From Lamellibrachia columna (Eukaryota > Annelida > Polychaeta > Sabellida > Siboglinidae), in contig OY759263.1 of NCBI GenBank assembly GCA_963662155.1, forward strand, positions 22,372,984-22,436,983: 64,000 nt of DNA, written 5' to 3'. Numbering within the stretch: position 1 is the first letter of the stretch; the number at the start of each line of letters is the position of its first letter. Below are positions 52,530-64,000 of the stretch, piece after piece. The notes beneath the pieces are model-generated. The model did no database searches and was not told the DNA's origin. It was given only the letters and a program-made list of their open reading frames with translations. Position numbers and translations under genes: made by a program.

Positions 52530-53450
52530 ATTGCCGCTAGTTATTTCGCGCCAGATCGACCTGCGCTGCTAAGCCGTGTAGCAGTAGGCGCACTCTTCGC
52601 TTCGTCGTGCGTGTTTTTTTCTAGCTACCCTAGATCTGTTGTTTTGATGACGTAGATCACAGGTTCTCCATTCACCGCGTTTTCGAAATTTCTGAATCCG
52701 ACGACGGGAAGACTTCCAAAAGTTTTCGCGTGAATTTGGGTGTTTGTTTGCTCATAAAAATCATCATCGCTTCACCCGAAGGTGAGTACAATATCTTACA
52801 TAACATAACATATGATAATATTATTCCTTCATTAGTTTTCTGTATTTCATGAACTTTTCACGTTGTTTGAACGATTCCCAAGTGATCTATTTGGATGCGC
52901 AGAAATTGATGGCAACATTGGAAATGCGCAAGCTGGCAGAATTTTACATCAGATTCATTGTCCATTTGAACCTACTAAACTTTATCGAATGTCACCACAT
53001 GGTTCTAATTGTTACATTTATTTCTTATCAAGTTATCCATGGTGCAATTTAGGCATTTTTTTTACTTTGTAACACCAATTATTAAAGATTTTGAAAGCTA
53101 CCTCCTTGGGCCAAAATAGATTCAGCCGGCGTAATGAAGGTCACGTGACTGATTTCTGGCAATCTGATTGGCTGATACTGGATGGTTGCAAAACAAATGC
53201 CACATGCTGAGATGCTGTCATCATGAAAATGTGTTGTTTTCAGTGGTTATTTCACACTCAATTGTGTACTTTAATCATGTAAAATTTACCTTCACATTCT
53301 CAAAGAATTATGGTATCTATTTTTGAAGTGTCTGTTGCGTGTTAATAATTTTTCGGGGGATTAAAATGTTTACTGGTAAGACTGGGCTATGATTTCTTTT
53401 TGTGATTTTAAATTTGCATTTCTCTTTCTCATGTTTGTCTGTCCATCAAC
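52530..53450 (+). other. CpG-rich stretch with possible 5' exon, then spacer
   Basis: Positions 52545-52785 are richer in CG than the surroundings and end in CACCCGAAG|GTGAGTAC (donor GT at 52782), as a non-coding first exon might. If so, it may belong to the broken coding region at 53451. No acceptor is certain. Confidence 0.25.
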
Positions 53451-54540
53451 ATGAAGAAGAAGAAGTCGGTTTTGCCAACCAAGGTAGGTGCTGCTCGGCA
53501 ATACATGATGGATACCTACAGCCCCATCCCTGGCCAAGATCTGAAGATGGGCAATGTTTTTCTTCTCTTGATGGAACAGGAAAAATCTGTTGCAAGGACT
53601 ATTCGTGCTGTCAGCGAAATATTTTCGTGCAGTATCCGTCCAAACGACATGAAGACTGTCTTGAACAATCTGAATTCATTGAAACGTCTTGGTCGAGAAA
53701 AGGAAATGGAGGACTTCATCCAACGCTGTAGTGAACCTTTCACCATGTTCACTGCTATCTGTGAGACTTGAACAAAGTGAGGTAACTGCTGCTGTTAACA
53801 GCATTCCGATGGATGTTGACAGTGATCTCTTATCAACATCAGTGGCTGTTCCAGTACCTTCGGCTTCAGACATGGAACCTGTGTCTGGTCCTTCAACTTC
53901 ATATGAATCGCCAGATGCAGTGCCGGGGAATTCTGATGATGAACTCATTTGTACCCCACCCGCTCAGACTGTGGCTCCCTTCATTTCTTCGCTGTCTGTT
54001 CGTTCCTCGAAAATTCTGACCCCAAGGAAGCTTCATTTGAAAAGGCGCCTGGACATCATGTCAAATTTAAGAAGTGAGCAGTAGAAGTGGTATATTGACG
54101 GTGTGAGGAATTTGAAGAGACTCATCAATAGGCAGAGAGTGGCTAAAATAAAGTACCTCAACCAAGAGATAAAGCGCAAAACCACTAGTATTTCTGTCAA
54201 AGAAGCCACGATCACAAAACTTCGGCGACAACTACATGAGGCCAAGGCAGGAAGGAAGTTCGAGTGCCATAATGGATGACCTGAACCTGAAGCAGTTGCA
54301 GCAAACGCATAAAAGGAAGTTGAAATATGCACACTGTTCCTTTGGAAAACTTCACCAAGCTGCAGCTTGGGTTGACTGCTAAAAATGAACTTGTCAGGGA
54401 CACTTGAAGATAGAATATTGTTTCTTGAAGAAGTTGGAGAAGGGTAAGATAGTTTACTGGCTTTAGGGTAAAGCTGCAAGAACCAATTCAAGATTACATG
54501 GAATATACCATCAGGAGGCAACGGAACGTTGGCCGTAACT
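53451..54540 (+). pseudogene. Unidentified broken coding region (lysine-rich start, coiled-coil end)
   Basis: ATG at 53451 opens a 106-residue frame (MKKKKSVLPTKVG, then helical, basic) that ends at 53769-53771. A frame shifted by one continues from about 53760 to a stop at 54082-54084 with a Ser/Pro/Asp-rich linker and TPRKLHLKRRLD. The same frame reads on after that stop with a strongly helical, Lys/Arg-rich heptad-like stretch (RNLKRLINRQRV, ITKLRRQLHEAK) to about 54270, then stops accumulate. I do not recognise it. The layout of basic block, acidic linker and coiled coil is like transposon-derived or THAP-type proteins, but no zinc-finger motif is seen. Confidence 0.45.
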
Positions 54541-57296
54541 GAACACGGGTACATTTTTAACTTAATAAAAAAAAATTGTCAGCACTTTTTCCAAGAGGAT
54601 TAAATATGTTTTCTATTTCATAATATTGTGGTCTTCTTTGTCTTTTAATAAGCTTTTTAATGATCCTTTTGGATGTAGGACAATCATAAAGAAAATTATG
54701 GGTGTTTATCTGGATCCCCAAATTATGGCAGAAATGGGTCACAGGTCACATTTCGTTATCTATTGTTTTCCATTAAGACAATGACCAAAAAGTGGGTTAA
54801 TTTGGGCATATAAAAACTCATAACTTTCTTGATGTTTGTCATATAAGAGAGATCTTGGTGTCATTGGAAAGGTCTTACAGAGACTTTCCAACGCTACCTA
54901 CTCACATTTCCATCCCTTAACTTTAATTTGCTTTGTCACATAGTTACGATTGAAGTCGTTGCAAGTTCATTATTTTCGAGAAGATACTCCGTCCGATTTG
55001 AGCGTCCAAGCCGCCTATTTCCGAGTTTTATCTATACGAAGAACTGGTGGAATACGACATTTGTGAACATTTTAAGTTTATGCCTCAAACTGCTCTATTT
55101 AATGAACATTTGCCAAATGCAAAACCAGCAGCGATAGACACCGCAAAACAAGCGCTAGTTTACTTTTGGTGGCGGCTTTTTCGGCGACGGCGACCATTCA
55201 TTTACTGCTGCACTTGGTTCCAAGAAAAACCTTCCAAATGTCAATAGTTAGGCTACCATAGAGTAAAATTGTAGGTTAGTGTTGTTAAGAACATGCTGTT
55301 CTAGCCTCATTACTTCAATGCTGCAGGAAATCTAAGAACGAAGTAGTGCAGGTGACAAACTACAGCTCTATATGATTGTGTTTACAACTTTCCTTTAATT
55401 GATAGTAAATGCATATTTTCCAAATAGATAAAAAGATATCACAACTATCCCAAGACAAAGAAGAACATCATACTTTGGAAATAGTGATTCGAATGTAATG
55501 TACTGACGAAGATAGCTACACAATGATTAAGAGGCATGCCACGCATAACTTGGTAACATAACTGTGTTTGCCTTATATGCCTAAACCCAGCAAGGTGGTA
55601 GTGAAGACAACGACAAGTGTACTACATATATGCTTACTCAGGGGGTATGTAATATAATACTAATAGTAACATATGCTGCATATATTGTCTTGTGCAGTAG
55701 CCTATTTGAAAAATAACTTAAATTATGATAAATAAAATAATATATGTTATGGAAATAATGATTCTATGTAGTAAATACTGTGCCCATTAAAAGTGCAAAT
55801 AATATATTCGCTTGGGCACTCCCATCATAATTATTATTAAAAATTACCACTATAAATCAATGATGACATAGTTTACACTTACACAATTTACTGTTTGAGA
55901 TTGCATTAATACTATATTTGTTTTATTATCTATCTAAGATTAATTATTAATGAGTAATACAAACTTATATCAATGATATTCAATGACATCCATTTTAGCA
56001 TATCATATATTCAATTCAATCACTTTATTTCGGAATATTGCACCCGTATAAAAAAATAGGCTAGACTAAACATTACAACAGTGGGTAATCCCAGTGACAC
56101 AAACATGTGTGACACCCCACATTAAATCCAACCACAAGGGACAAACAAATGAGTTGTTAACACCGTCAGAAGCAGCCATTTCTTAGTTTTGACAATCACT
56201 GCAGTTTTTGGGTTCACTGCACAATGAATTTGAATACATTACTGTGTACCATACATAGTCTTCTAAGTGACGTATGGTTCAACCATAACAAACAAGTGTA
56301 TGGTTAGGTACACTATGATCTAAACAGAGTAATGTTTACTTATTCAGTACAGATATAATGATTAAAACTATGAAACTGAACTGTCTCACAAAATGTTTAT
56401 TTTGTACTCTTCTTTCCAGTACGTGTGTATTGTTACACACATTTATCTATTATGTCAACAATTTACATTATAATGAAATATCAAAATCACACATTATAAT
56501 ATACTACGAATTTAGGTAATGTCGTTATTTTTAACTTTGAAAACATAAATATAATATATTTTTATAACGAAACTGATGTTATATTAACACTTGTATTCAT
56601 TGAAAAACTACAACTTGTCGTGTTTCTAGGTACATTTCCAGAAGTTCTAGTTATCACGCCGTATATGAACATGACAAACATAATAAGTTTCCTGACTTTC
56701 GAATCGCTTAGTTAGGCCTAGGGCTTAGCCTTAGCCTGGCTTAGGCCTTAGCCTCAGGACTAGCCTAACGTTTAGTATTTAGTTCATATGCCCTTGGTAT
56801 AGCCATGGCATAGGATAGGGATAGGAAAGTCTCAGACTCAGTTGATTTGTCATAGATAACCTTACACAAATACGAATACCAGCACCATGCGATGTGTGTG
56901 TATTTAAAAACCGATAACAAACTAACATCGATGACCAAGTCGATGACGATTTCACGTGTGATGATACAGTCGGCGTCAGTGTTTGCTATACTGAATTCAG
57001 CGTGCGAGGTGTTACTTTTATTATTTTTATTTTTACAAAGTTTTATCTTGTGACTTGTCTCGTTCTGTCGGTTCAATCGTTCACCGTGTTCCCGACTTTC
57101 CACATAGCGTCTGATATTGGTGATGGGTTGATTTTTCTCCCTCGCCTTTTCCCGCAAAAGAGATGCTTGCAGCCGAAATTCTTCGTCCACCACTGTATGT
57201 ACTAGTAATTCTATATACTGCTAGTGCAGTTGTGTGGTGGCGCCATCTTCTGTATAAAGCAGGCTTCATCTAGAGTACTGTGTACAAGCTGTACAA

Positions 57297-57298
<2 letters not shown>
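54541..57298. other. A/T-rich spacer with little structure
   Basis: No gene I can support. Small items: a short hairpin TTGGAAAGTCTC-like (TTGGAAAGGTC/GACTTTCCAA) at 54868-54892, a CCTTAGCCT-type minisatellite at 56713-56765, and a weak minus-strand open frame 57193-56765 (142 codons, charged N terminus, no recognised domain) that I do not call a gene. Otherwise single-copy in this window. Confidence 0.45.

Positions 57299-57381
<83 letters not shown>
57299..57381. repeat. (TA)n microsatellite
   Basis: About 41 TA units, abutting a LINE fragment. Confidence 0.97.
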
Positions 57382-57389
<8 letters not shown>

Positions 57390-57765
57390 CAAAGGAGAGC
57401 AAAAAAAATTATTCCAGAACTGAGAGACCTTATTTAAGATATTGAATGGGTATGAAAATATTGATAGAAATATTTTGTTCTCAAGAAAGAAAGATAATAG
57501 AACTAGAGGACATGAAGTAACATTAGTAAAGGATCAGTGAAGATTGGATATCAGGAAGTACTCGTTCTCAATCAATGAATGGAACAAATTGTCTGCAGAT
57601 TGTGTAACTGCTAGCAGGGTGAACATGTTTAAAAAGGAGGACAGATTACAAATATATTAAAAAGTTGGACTCTCGATAAGCCAATGGCTTCCTTGTCCAC
57701 TTGCCATCTGGACTTTCGGCTTGGATGGCAATCTTGTTAAATCTTTTTCAATCTGATTAAATTTG
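57382..57765 (+). mobile_element. CR1-like LINE 3' fragment, degenerate
   Basis: CAAAGGAGAGCAA then IIPELRDL, a deletion, KILNGYENIDRN and NEWNKLSADCVTAS, the conserved 3' block (ACTCTCGATAAGCCAATGG) and tail ATCTTGTTAAATC at 57732. Older subfamily. As at 17.9 kb and 15.3 kb, a LINE copy directly abuts a long (TA)n. Confidence 0.8.
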
Positions 57766-58384
57766 AAGAATGGGAATATATTTATGCAAATGATGTTCTG
57801 TGCGATATGTTGTATGCATTATGACAGTGACACCTGGCAACAATATAAGCTTATATGGGACAGATCAGCAGTAATATAATATTATGGTTTCTCCGGACAA
57901 TACGAACTCTCTCTTGGACAAAACACATGACAAATGAAGATATTTCACAAAGAGTATGACAACAAAAAAACTGGAACCGATCCAGGTTACAATGTCTAGC
58001 ATATGTATTGTGAAATAGTGAGATTGAGAGAGCGCCTGTAGAACTGTAGAATCAATGGAAAGACACAAAACTAGAGGCAAGCAACGTCTAAAACACATCA
58101 CAATTCTGTAGAAATGACTTACATAATAATATTCAGCTGCCGAGAACTACAGACGACGTAATTATGTTGAGGGCCAAGATTGAAAACGTTACCAGGCACA
58201 GCAACTGATGATGAAGAAGAAGATCGCTATAACTAATTAACCTGTATTATACAATCGTATGTACACAACATTAATAGTCATACGTATCTGGTATAATTGG
58301 TCAAGTGGGCTGACGGAGATTGCGATATTTTAGTATACATGACGACGCTCTCACGAATTTGCTCTCACGAGTTTAGTGAGCTGC
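57766..58384. other. Spacer, no gene seen
   Basis: No coding region or repeat recognised. Its right end (from about 58360) is paralogous to the type 2 promoter region at 25075. Confidence 0.4.
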
Positions 58385-58387
58385 TAC

Positions 58388-58443
58388 ATTAAAGCACTTC
58401 ACTTTACTATTCCCAATTATGAGTTGCAGTCGGAAACAAATCG
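58388..58443 (+). promoter_or_regulatory. Candidate promoter and non-coding exon of type 2 gene 2
   Basis: Paralogue of 25096-25162: CATTAAAGCACTTC, then GTTGCAGTCGGAAACAAATCG and donor GTGAGTAG at 58444. The TATA-like box is one base weaker (ATTAAA). Confidence 0.4.
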
Positions 58444-58556
58444 GTGAGTAGCTATTGTTGTGTGAATATAGCTCTTCGGACGTGAACATGCCATCAGCAC
58501 AGTAATTGCCAATTGTTGCGGGGACAAGCAAAATATTTGTTTTAACTACTGAGATG

Positions 58557-59000
<444 letters not shown>

Positions 59001-59132
59001 TACATTCATGTATGCTCTTATGTATGGTTGTCAACTCAGCAAACGGTTAAGGATGAGCTTACTGGTATTCTTGCTTAAACGGTATAATTGTTAAGGCCTC
59101 ATTTGCCGTAGTTCACAACACAATTCTTTCAG

Positions 59133-59180
59133 GTATCTGATCAGGTATCTGGAAGTAAAATGGCACGACAATGGTTCTCG
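59133..59180 (+). pseudogene. Orphan first coding exon of type 2 gene, copy 2
   Basis: Follows ACAATTCTTTCAG; ATG at 59160 codes MARQWFS, identical to the unit 1 exon, with donor GTAAGT at 59181. A 10-bp GGTATCTGAT duplication lies in its 5' UTR part. The matching second exon is not found between here and the start of unit 3 near 63055: the intron paralogy breaks at 60108 where LINE relics begin. The gene is therefore probably dead, unless it splices to a downstream unit. Confidence 0.6.
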
Positions 59181-59259
59181 GTAAGTGAACACATACAAAC
59201 ATGAAATAGATCAGATCATACATCGAAAACATTTTTTTTCTTCTGATTTTAACCGTATA

Positions 59260-60107
59260 CACTAGCTACCAGGGATGGGCGTAATGGTGATGTAATGCCT
59301 ATTGCTGTGCAGCAACATTCAATTTTGAGTATTACGAAGTGATAAACATATTTGTTTTGTTTGTAAAATTTTGCGAGTATTTGCAAAACTTTCAGAAGTA
59401 TTGCAGTATAATGCTATTCTTGGTTTAGGTTTAGGTTTTATTAAAACAATGTTTTGCTATTTTGTTAATTGTAATTGATTTATTTAAAAGTAAGACAGCG
59501 CTTAGAGACTAGGCATTATGTAAGACTTACGCGCTGGTGAAAAACCCTGCAAAAATTCTCTTTTTATTCTAACAATTTAAACTTTATGTGATCCTTAACA
59601 TTAAACCTTATTATTATAAATATTCCAATATGTACTATGTAGTAGGGCGGAAAGGTACTACAAAGGTATTTGCAATACAATTATGAAAATGCAATACTGT
59701 ATTACAAATATTTGCAATACCATTACAATGTAATAAATATTTCAAGTTTTTGTAATACTTTTTCTTTTAAAAGTATTGCGCCCAAACTTGCTACTCGATA
59801 CTTCGATGTTACGACCAGCGCAGGATGGTCTTTAAGTTCGGTTCCAGTGTTGATTTGCCTAATGTAAATTGTACTCACTTCTTTCGCATCTGTCACATGA
59901 GTAACATTCACCGGAAGTAAACATTTCGCAGCCGGGTACGTTTCCATCTAAATTTAATTTTGTATGTTTTACATAACATAATCAGTATAATAATAATTGG
60001 AAGCGGAATGAATGATGCGAGAGATGGAATCATGTTTTGCCATGTTTGTGTTCAATGAAGCTGTCCCCTGCGACATGTCCTGCTGTTATTCAAGACAAAA
60101 GAAATAA
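59260..60107. other. Type 2 intron block of unit 2
   Basis: Paralogous to 25680-26400 throughout, with an extra TTTAGGTTTAGG word at 59421-59433. No gene. Confidence 0.55.
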
Positions 60108-61681
60108 TCAGTAAGATTTCACAAGATTTGCCATCCAAGCTAAATGCCCTGATGGCTAGTGGACAAGGTAGCCATTGGCTTATTGAGAGTCCAACAATGT
60201 TCATCTACGTGTAACCCGCCTTCTTGATATATGTTTCAACCTTGTTTTTATCATATTCACGCTGCTAGCAGTTACAATCCGTAGAAAATTCGTTCCATTC
60301 ATTTATTGTTCTCTGTGAGAACGAGTATTTCCTGGTATCCAACCTACACTGATCCATTATTAATTTTACCCGGTGGTAGTAGTAGTACTATTAATAATAA
60401 TAGGTAGTAGTAGTAGTAATAATAGTAGATAGTAGTAGTTATAATAGTAGGTTGTAGTAGTAGTAGTAATAGTAGTAGGAAGTAGTTGTAGGTAGTAGTA
60501 GTAATAATAATAGGCAGTAGTAGTAGATGTAGTAGTAGTAGTAGTAGTAGCAGTAATATTAATAATACTAATAGTAGGTAGTAGTAGTAGTAATAATAGT
60601 AGGTATTGGTAATTAATAATAGTAAGTATTAGTAGTAGTAATAGTAGGCAGTGGTTCTAGTAATATTAGGTAACCGTAGTAATAATATTAGGTAGTATTC
60701 GTAATAATAGTAGGTTGTAGTAGTAGAAGTAGTAGTAATAGTATTAGTAGAAGTTGTTGTTGTTCTATTCAATGTCCTCTGTGAGAATGAGTACTTCTTT
60801 ATATCCAATATACACTGATATTTTACTAATTTTACCTCATGTCCTCTAGTTCAACTATGTTTCTTGAGTGAGATAAAACATATTTCTATCAATATTATCA
60901 TACCCATTCAATATCTTAAAACTTTCAAGCTGATCTCCTCTTAACCTACAAGTCTCTAGAGTTGTTAAACCACATTATTTCAGGCGTTCTTCATAGCTAA
61001 GGTCTCTCAGTTCTGGAATAAGTTTAGTTGCTCTCCTCTATATGCGTTCAAGCGTACCTATATCCTTCTTACGATATGGTATCCACGCTTGTATACAGTA
61101 TTCTAAATGAGGACTAAATATTGCGTTATGCATAGGTATAACTAGCTTTTTTTCTTGTATATTATGTTTCTCCTAATCAATCAAATAATTTGATTACCCT
61201 TTGAAGCTGCAATACCACACTGCTCTGAAACTTTAATATCAGCGCTTATTGTAACTCCTAAGTCCTTGTTTATAGTAGTATCCAGAACAGTATCTCCCAT
61301 TTTATAATTTACATCCTACTTCCCATGTCCTGTATGTAGGCATTTGCATTTCCCAAAATTGAACATCTGCCATTTCTCAGACCATTTCACTAATCTGTCT
61401 AGATCGTTTTGTAAATGTTGTCTATCTCCATCAGAGTTAAAGTTTCTAAACACTTTTGTGTCATCCGCAAATGTCAGTACGTTACTTGTTATATTGTCGC
61501 CCAAGTCATTGATATACATTAAGAATAATAAAGTTATTAATACTGATCCTTGTGGTACCCCACTAAAACTGATTTCCGGTTTGAAACTTCTCCATCTACT
61601 ACAGCACGCTGTCTTTTGTCAGCCAGCCATTGTCCTATCCAGTCAGTTATGCCATCCCCGATACCATGGGTTATTAATTTA
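60108..61681 (-). mobile_element. CR1-like LINE relic split by a TAG-rich tract
   Basis: 3' end with tail AGATTTCACAAGATT at 60112-60128 and conserved block (CCATTGGCTTATTGAGAGTCC). ORF2 C terminus to 60371, then a 390-bp TAG/TAA-rich insertion (60372-60765), then a repeated C-terminal part and RT to 61681 (FADDTKVF near 61460, YINDLGD near 61510). Older subfamily, several frame breaks. The C-terminal block CTCTGTGAGAA..GTACTT occurs on both sides of the tract (60311 and 60779), so the tract lies in a local duplication. Confidence 0.75.
60372..60765. repeat. TAG/TAA trinucleotide tract inside LINE
   Basis: GTAGTAGTAATAATAGTAGG units with a loose period of 30-40 bp, like 34245-34412. Confidence 0.9.
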
Positions 61682-62400
61682 ATACCTTACGCCAACTAAC
61701 TTGCTAGGTGTCGCCACCTAACTCAGCGACCTACTTAGACACACTTAGGAGAATTTCACAATTGTCAACATTTCCCTATTAGTACAGAGAGTACTCATTA
61801 TCATAGCACCTCCCCTGATTTTGTACTTTAAAATGTTGATACGTATCCTTATTGAACGTGTCAGTGATCCATCTGATGAGTGAAATATGTGGATACAACA
61901 TATCGATACATAAGATCACCTAGAATCTAGTGCAGAATGCCAATTAACAAACTGAAGGTCGGCAAATCGTGTGGTAATGTTGGTCTTAGTGCCGAACATT
62001 TTCAATTTGCCAACCCCCGTATAGCTGTTCTACTTTCAATATTTTATTACACGTGGTCATCTAACTGATGATTTTATGAAAACGGTTATTATACCCTTTG
62101 TCAAAAATTAATCTGGTGGCACTAACGATGTTAATAATTGCATTCAAATCGCACTGGTTACAGTAGGTTCTAAGATCTTTGAAGTTGTATTGCTTGGGCT
62201 AATAGACGTAGACTAATAGACATAGACAAATAGACAGTTTGGTTTCAATAAGGTACATTCCGCTGATCACTGAGTATCCGCATTAAAATGCTACTCAATA
62301 CTATAGAAGCTACAACAGGCCTGTGTATGGATGCTTTCTAGATGCATCTAAAACATTCGATAAAGTTAACCATGGGATATTTTTTAAACTGCTTAATTGA
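61682..62400 (+). mobile_element. Second-clade LINE RT relic with dispersed repeat at its left
   Basis: Positions 61682-61850 match 28745-28905 and 50466-50870. Then VGKSCGNVGLSAEHF, a damaged FxxTxxIPxVKN segment and LDASKTFDKVNHG near 62340. Many frame breaks. Confidence 0.65.
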
Positions 62401-63054
62401 GATGTGCCTATATTGCTTGTATGTATACTTTTATACTTGGGGAAAGATGCCCTAGGATATATTCCCCCCACCCTGGATATCTTACCCCCTCCCAATACCC
62501 AAGTTGTCTTGACTCCAAACTATTTTCCCTCACAACTAAAATCAAGAAAATGGTACAATTAAATCAATATTTATTATAAATTTCTTAATGTAATGACTTA
62601 CAATTATCACAAAAGAGTTCACGTGCGATAAATCACAAAATCAGTTTTTCATCACTTACAATTATCACAACAAAATCTCATGCAAAATAATTCACCAACT
62701 TCAATACATTAATTCATTAAGTGCCTACTCTTATCACACAAACTACATGTCCACAAAAATAAAGAAATATTACATTAAGTGTCTACAACCCATATTGTTT
62801 CATGGTAATTAAAGTCTTGTATACATCTTCCTTACATAGACGACTGGACATTTTATAAGGCTTGGGATCAAACGATTATTTTCTTCTGTGAAGTGGGTGA
62901 CAGGATTTAGTTATGTGTGTGGTTACCCAACAAAAACAAATAAAAGTTTAATAAACTATACACCTAAACCAATAAATAAAGGCGGGTTCTTGAAACTTGT
63001 ATTGATAACAATGGGGTGTTACCATGCTGAGCAACTGCTCGGAGGATTAGACAC
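62401..63054. other. Spacer before unit 3, no gene seen
   Basis: AT-rich; a TTATCACA-containing word recurs at 62603, 62653 and 62733 with spacing of 50-80 bp. No coding region supported. Confidence 0.4.
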
Positions 63055-63460
63055 CTCATGCAGGGCATTAGTATAACACCTGTCTATTTTTAGAGATATG
63101 CACTCACTCTGATAGCGGACGAGTCCGATATAGACTATTGTCTACTCGTGAGACTTGCAACTCTGGTGACTGGTCAGTTTCCCAAGTGTTTACTTGAAAC
63201 TATTTAACAAAGGACCTCTCACAAACCACATAATCTGCATTTGCTTAAATTAATCGAGGCTACCAAAGTCGCAACACTGTCAGGTATGTTATTATGTTGA
63301 TTTTTATATCTGCGCATTGAAATCTGCCTAACTGTCTGTACTATAAAACAATATGTGTCTGTATCTGTCTGTCTCTCTCTCTGTTTGTCCCGTCACATCT
63401 CCGTCACTTCCGTTTGGGGCTGATCTATTGTAGCCGCGCTCGTGCCCATACATTAAACGT

Positions 63461-63606
63461 CTTACGAAGGAACTTATGTGAACGATTGACGTAACTGGGA
63501 ACAAAAGTAGTTCGTAGTTACGGACAATTGTTCGCAACGCTATGTGTGTTTTCGACTATTGTTCCGAGTTACGTAATCAAACGTTCACATAAGTTCCTTC
63601 GTACGG
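63461..63606. repeat. Fold-back repeat, unit 3
   Basis: Third copy of 8266-8420, slightly shorter right arm; arms GAAGGAACTTATGTGAACG and CACATAAGTTCCTTC are well preserved. Confidence 0.6.
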
Positions 63607-63963
63607 TACGAACACTTTGTGAAAGCGGCAGTTGCACATGGTCTCGGGTCATGAACTTGTATCCACCGTTGCCATAGGCATTGCCCTACCAACACGTGAC
63701 TGGGTAGTGCAAGGGGTCATGAGCTCTCGCAGTGGCTGCCTGTTCTGACGTGCAATGCCGGGTAACTCAGCTAGTAGTGTTACAAAGGGTTTTGTAGTTA
63801 CCACAGCTACGACATTACAATATAAATAATTAAAATTTACTATCTGTAAATTAAGATAATGACTAAATTATTAACATTAATTACTAAAATTATTATTTTT
63901 AATATGCACGGTAGTATTATTTATAAAAAAAAAATTGTTGATAAACCTAACTGGAATTGTGCA

Positions 63964-63965
<2 letters not shown>

Positions 63966-64000
<35 letters not shown>
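63966..64000. repeat. (GT)n microsatellite
   Basis: At least 17 GT units, cut by the window end. Same place as GT/GC-rich tracts at 8850-8883 and 38776-38812. Confidence 0.9.

Larger units (their letters stand above)
63055..64000 (+). other. Start of duplication unit 3 (type 1 upstream region)
   Basis: Matches 2960-3210 joined to 8068-8890 and 37795-38810, without the LINE. It has the empty LINE target CAGGTATGTTATTATG at 63281-63296, fold-back repeat 63461-63606, TACAAA at 63781 in place of TATAAA, and a (GT)n run from 63966 at the window edge. A type 1 coding exon is predicted roughly 150-300 bp beyond the window. Confidence 0.6.

Noticed and set aside
52849..53072. Short overlapping plus-strand frames near 52.9 kb
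   Set aside because: Length expected by chance, no motif, no splice context.
56765..57193. Minus-strand 142-codon open frame with a charged N terminus
   Set aside because: No recognised motif, no paralogue, and A/T-rich tail; insufficient support for a gene.

Overview
The window is repeat-dense DNA from a eukaryotic, almost certainly invertebrate animal genome. It holds non-LTR retrotransposons of CR1-like and other clades, a Ty3/Gypsy remnant, very long (TA)n, (AC)n and (CTG)n tracts, and small genes split by introns with GT-AG borders. There is no bacterial gene organisation and no tRNA or rRNA gene that I can recognise. A marine lophotrochozoan such as a mollusc fits the style of the repeats and small cysteine-rich proteins, but that is an inference and I cannot name the species.

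The main non-transposon content is a tandemly duplicated locus for small secreted cysteine-rich proteins. Each unit carries a type 1 gene (coding exons 9052-9069 + 11482-11754 in unit 1; 38980-38997 + 45401-45673 in unit 2) followed by a type 2 gene (25575-25595 + 28051-28288 in unit 1; only the first coding exon, 59160-59180, in unit 2). A third unit begins near 63055 and runs off the right edge just before its first coding exon. Both types share exon layout, a phase-0 intron inside the signal peptide, a GGKK(S) mature start and seven cysteines spaced C-x3-C-x6-C-x6-C-xn-C-x6-C-x3-C. Type 1 copies are intact. The type 2 copy at 28 kb is frameshifted, and a further type 2 fragment lies inside a LINE at 17 kb. 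Unit 1 runs from about 2670 to 36830 and unit 2 from about 36830 to 63000. The units have drifted mainly by transposon insertion and microsatellite growth.

Layout: 1-2520, 78-bp satellite. 2521-9020, unit 1 upstream region, interrupted by a full-length CR1-like LINE (3211-8067). 9052-11754, type 1 gene. 12-24.8 kb, LINE copies, microsatellites and duplicated spacer. 25.1-28.3 kb, type 2 gene. 28.3-36.8 kb, spacer with LINE relics and simple repeats. 36.8-45.7 kb, unit 2 type 1 gene, its intron swollen by two LINEs. 45.8-58 kb, spacer copies, Gypsy RNase H relic, other LINE pieces and an unidentified broken coding region near 53.5 kb. 58.4-59.2 kb, orphan type 2 5' exons. 60.1-62.4 kb, LINE relics. 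63.05-64 kb, start of unit 3.

The CR1-like element at 3211-8067 has both ORFs intact: ORF1 with a zinc-finger-like N terminus and an SGNH/GDSL esterase domain, ORF2 with endonuclease and reverse transcriptase. ORF2 is open in the -1 frame back to a T_TTA_AAC heptamer directly before the ORF1 stop codon, with no ATG before the endonuclease start. This looks like programmed -1 frameshifting. A second, older copy keeps the same heptamer and stop.
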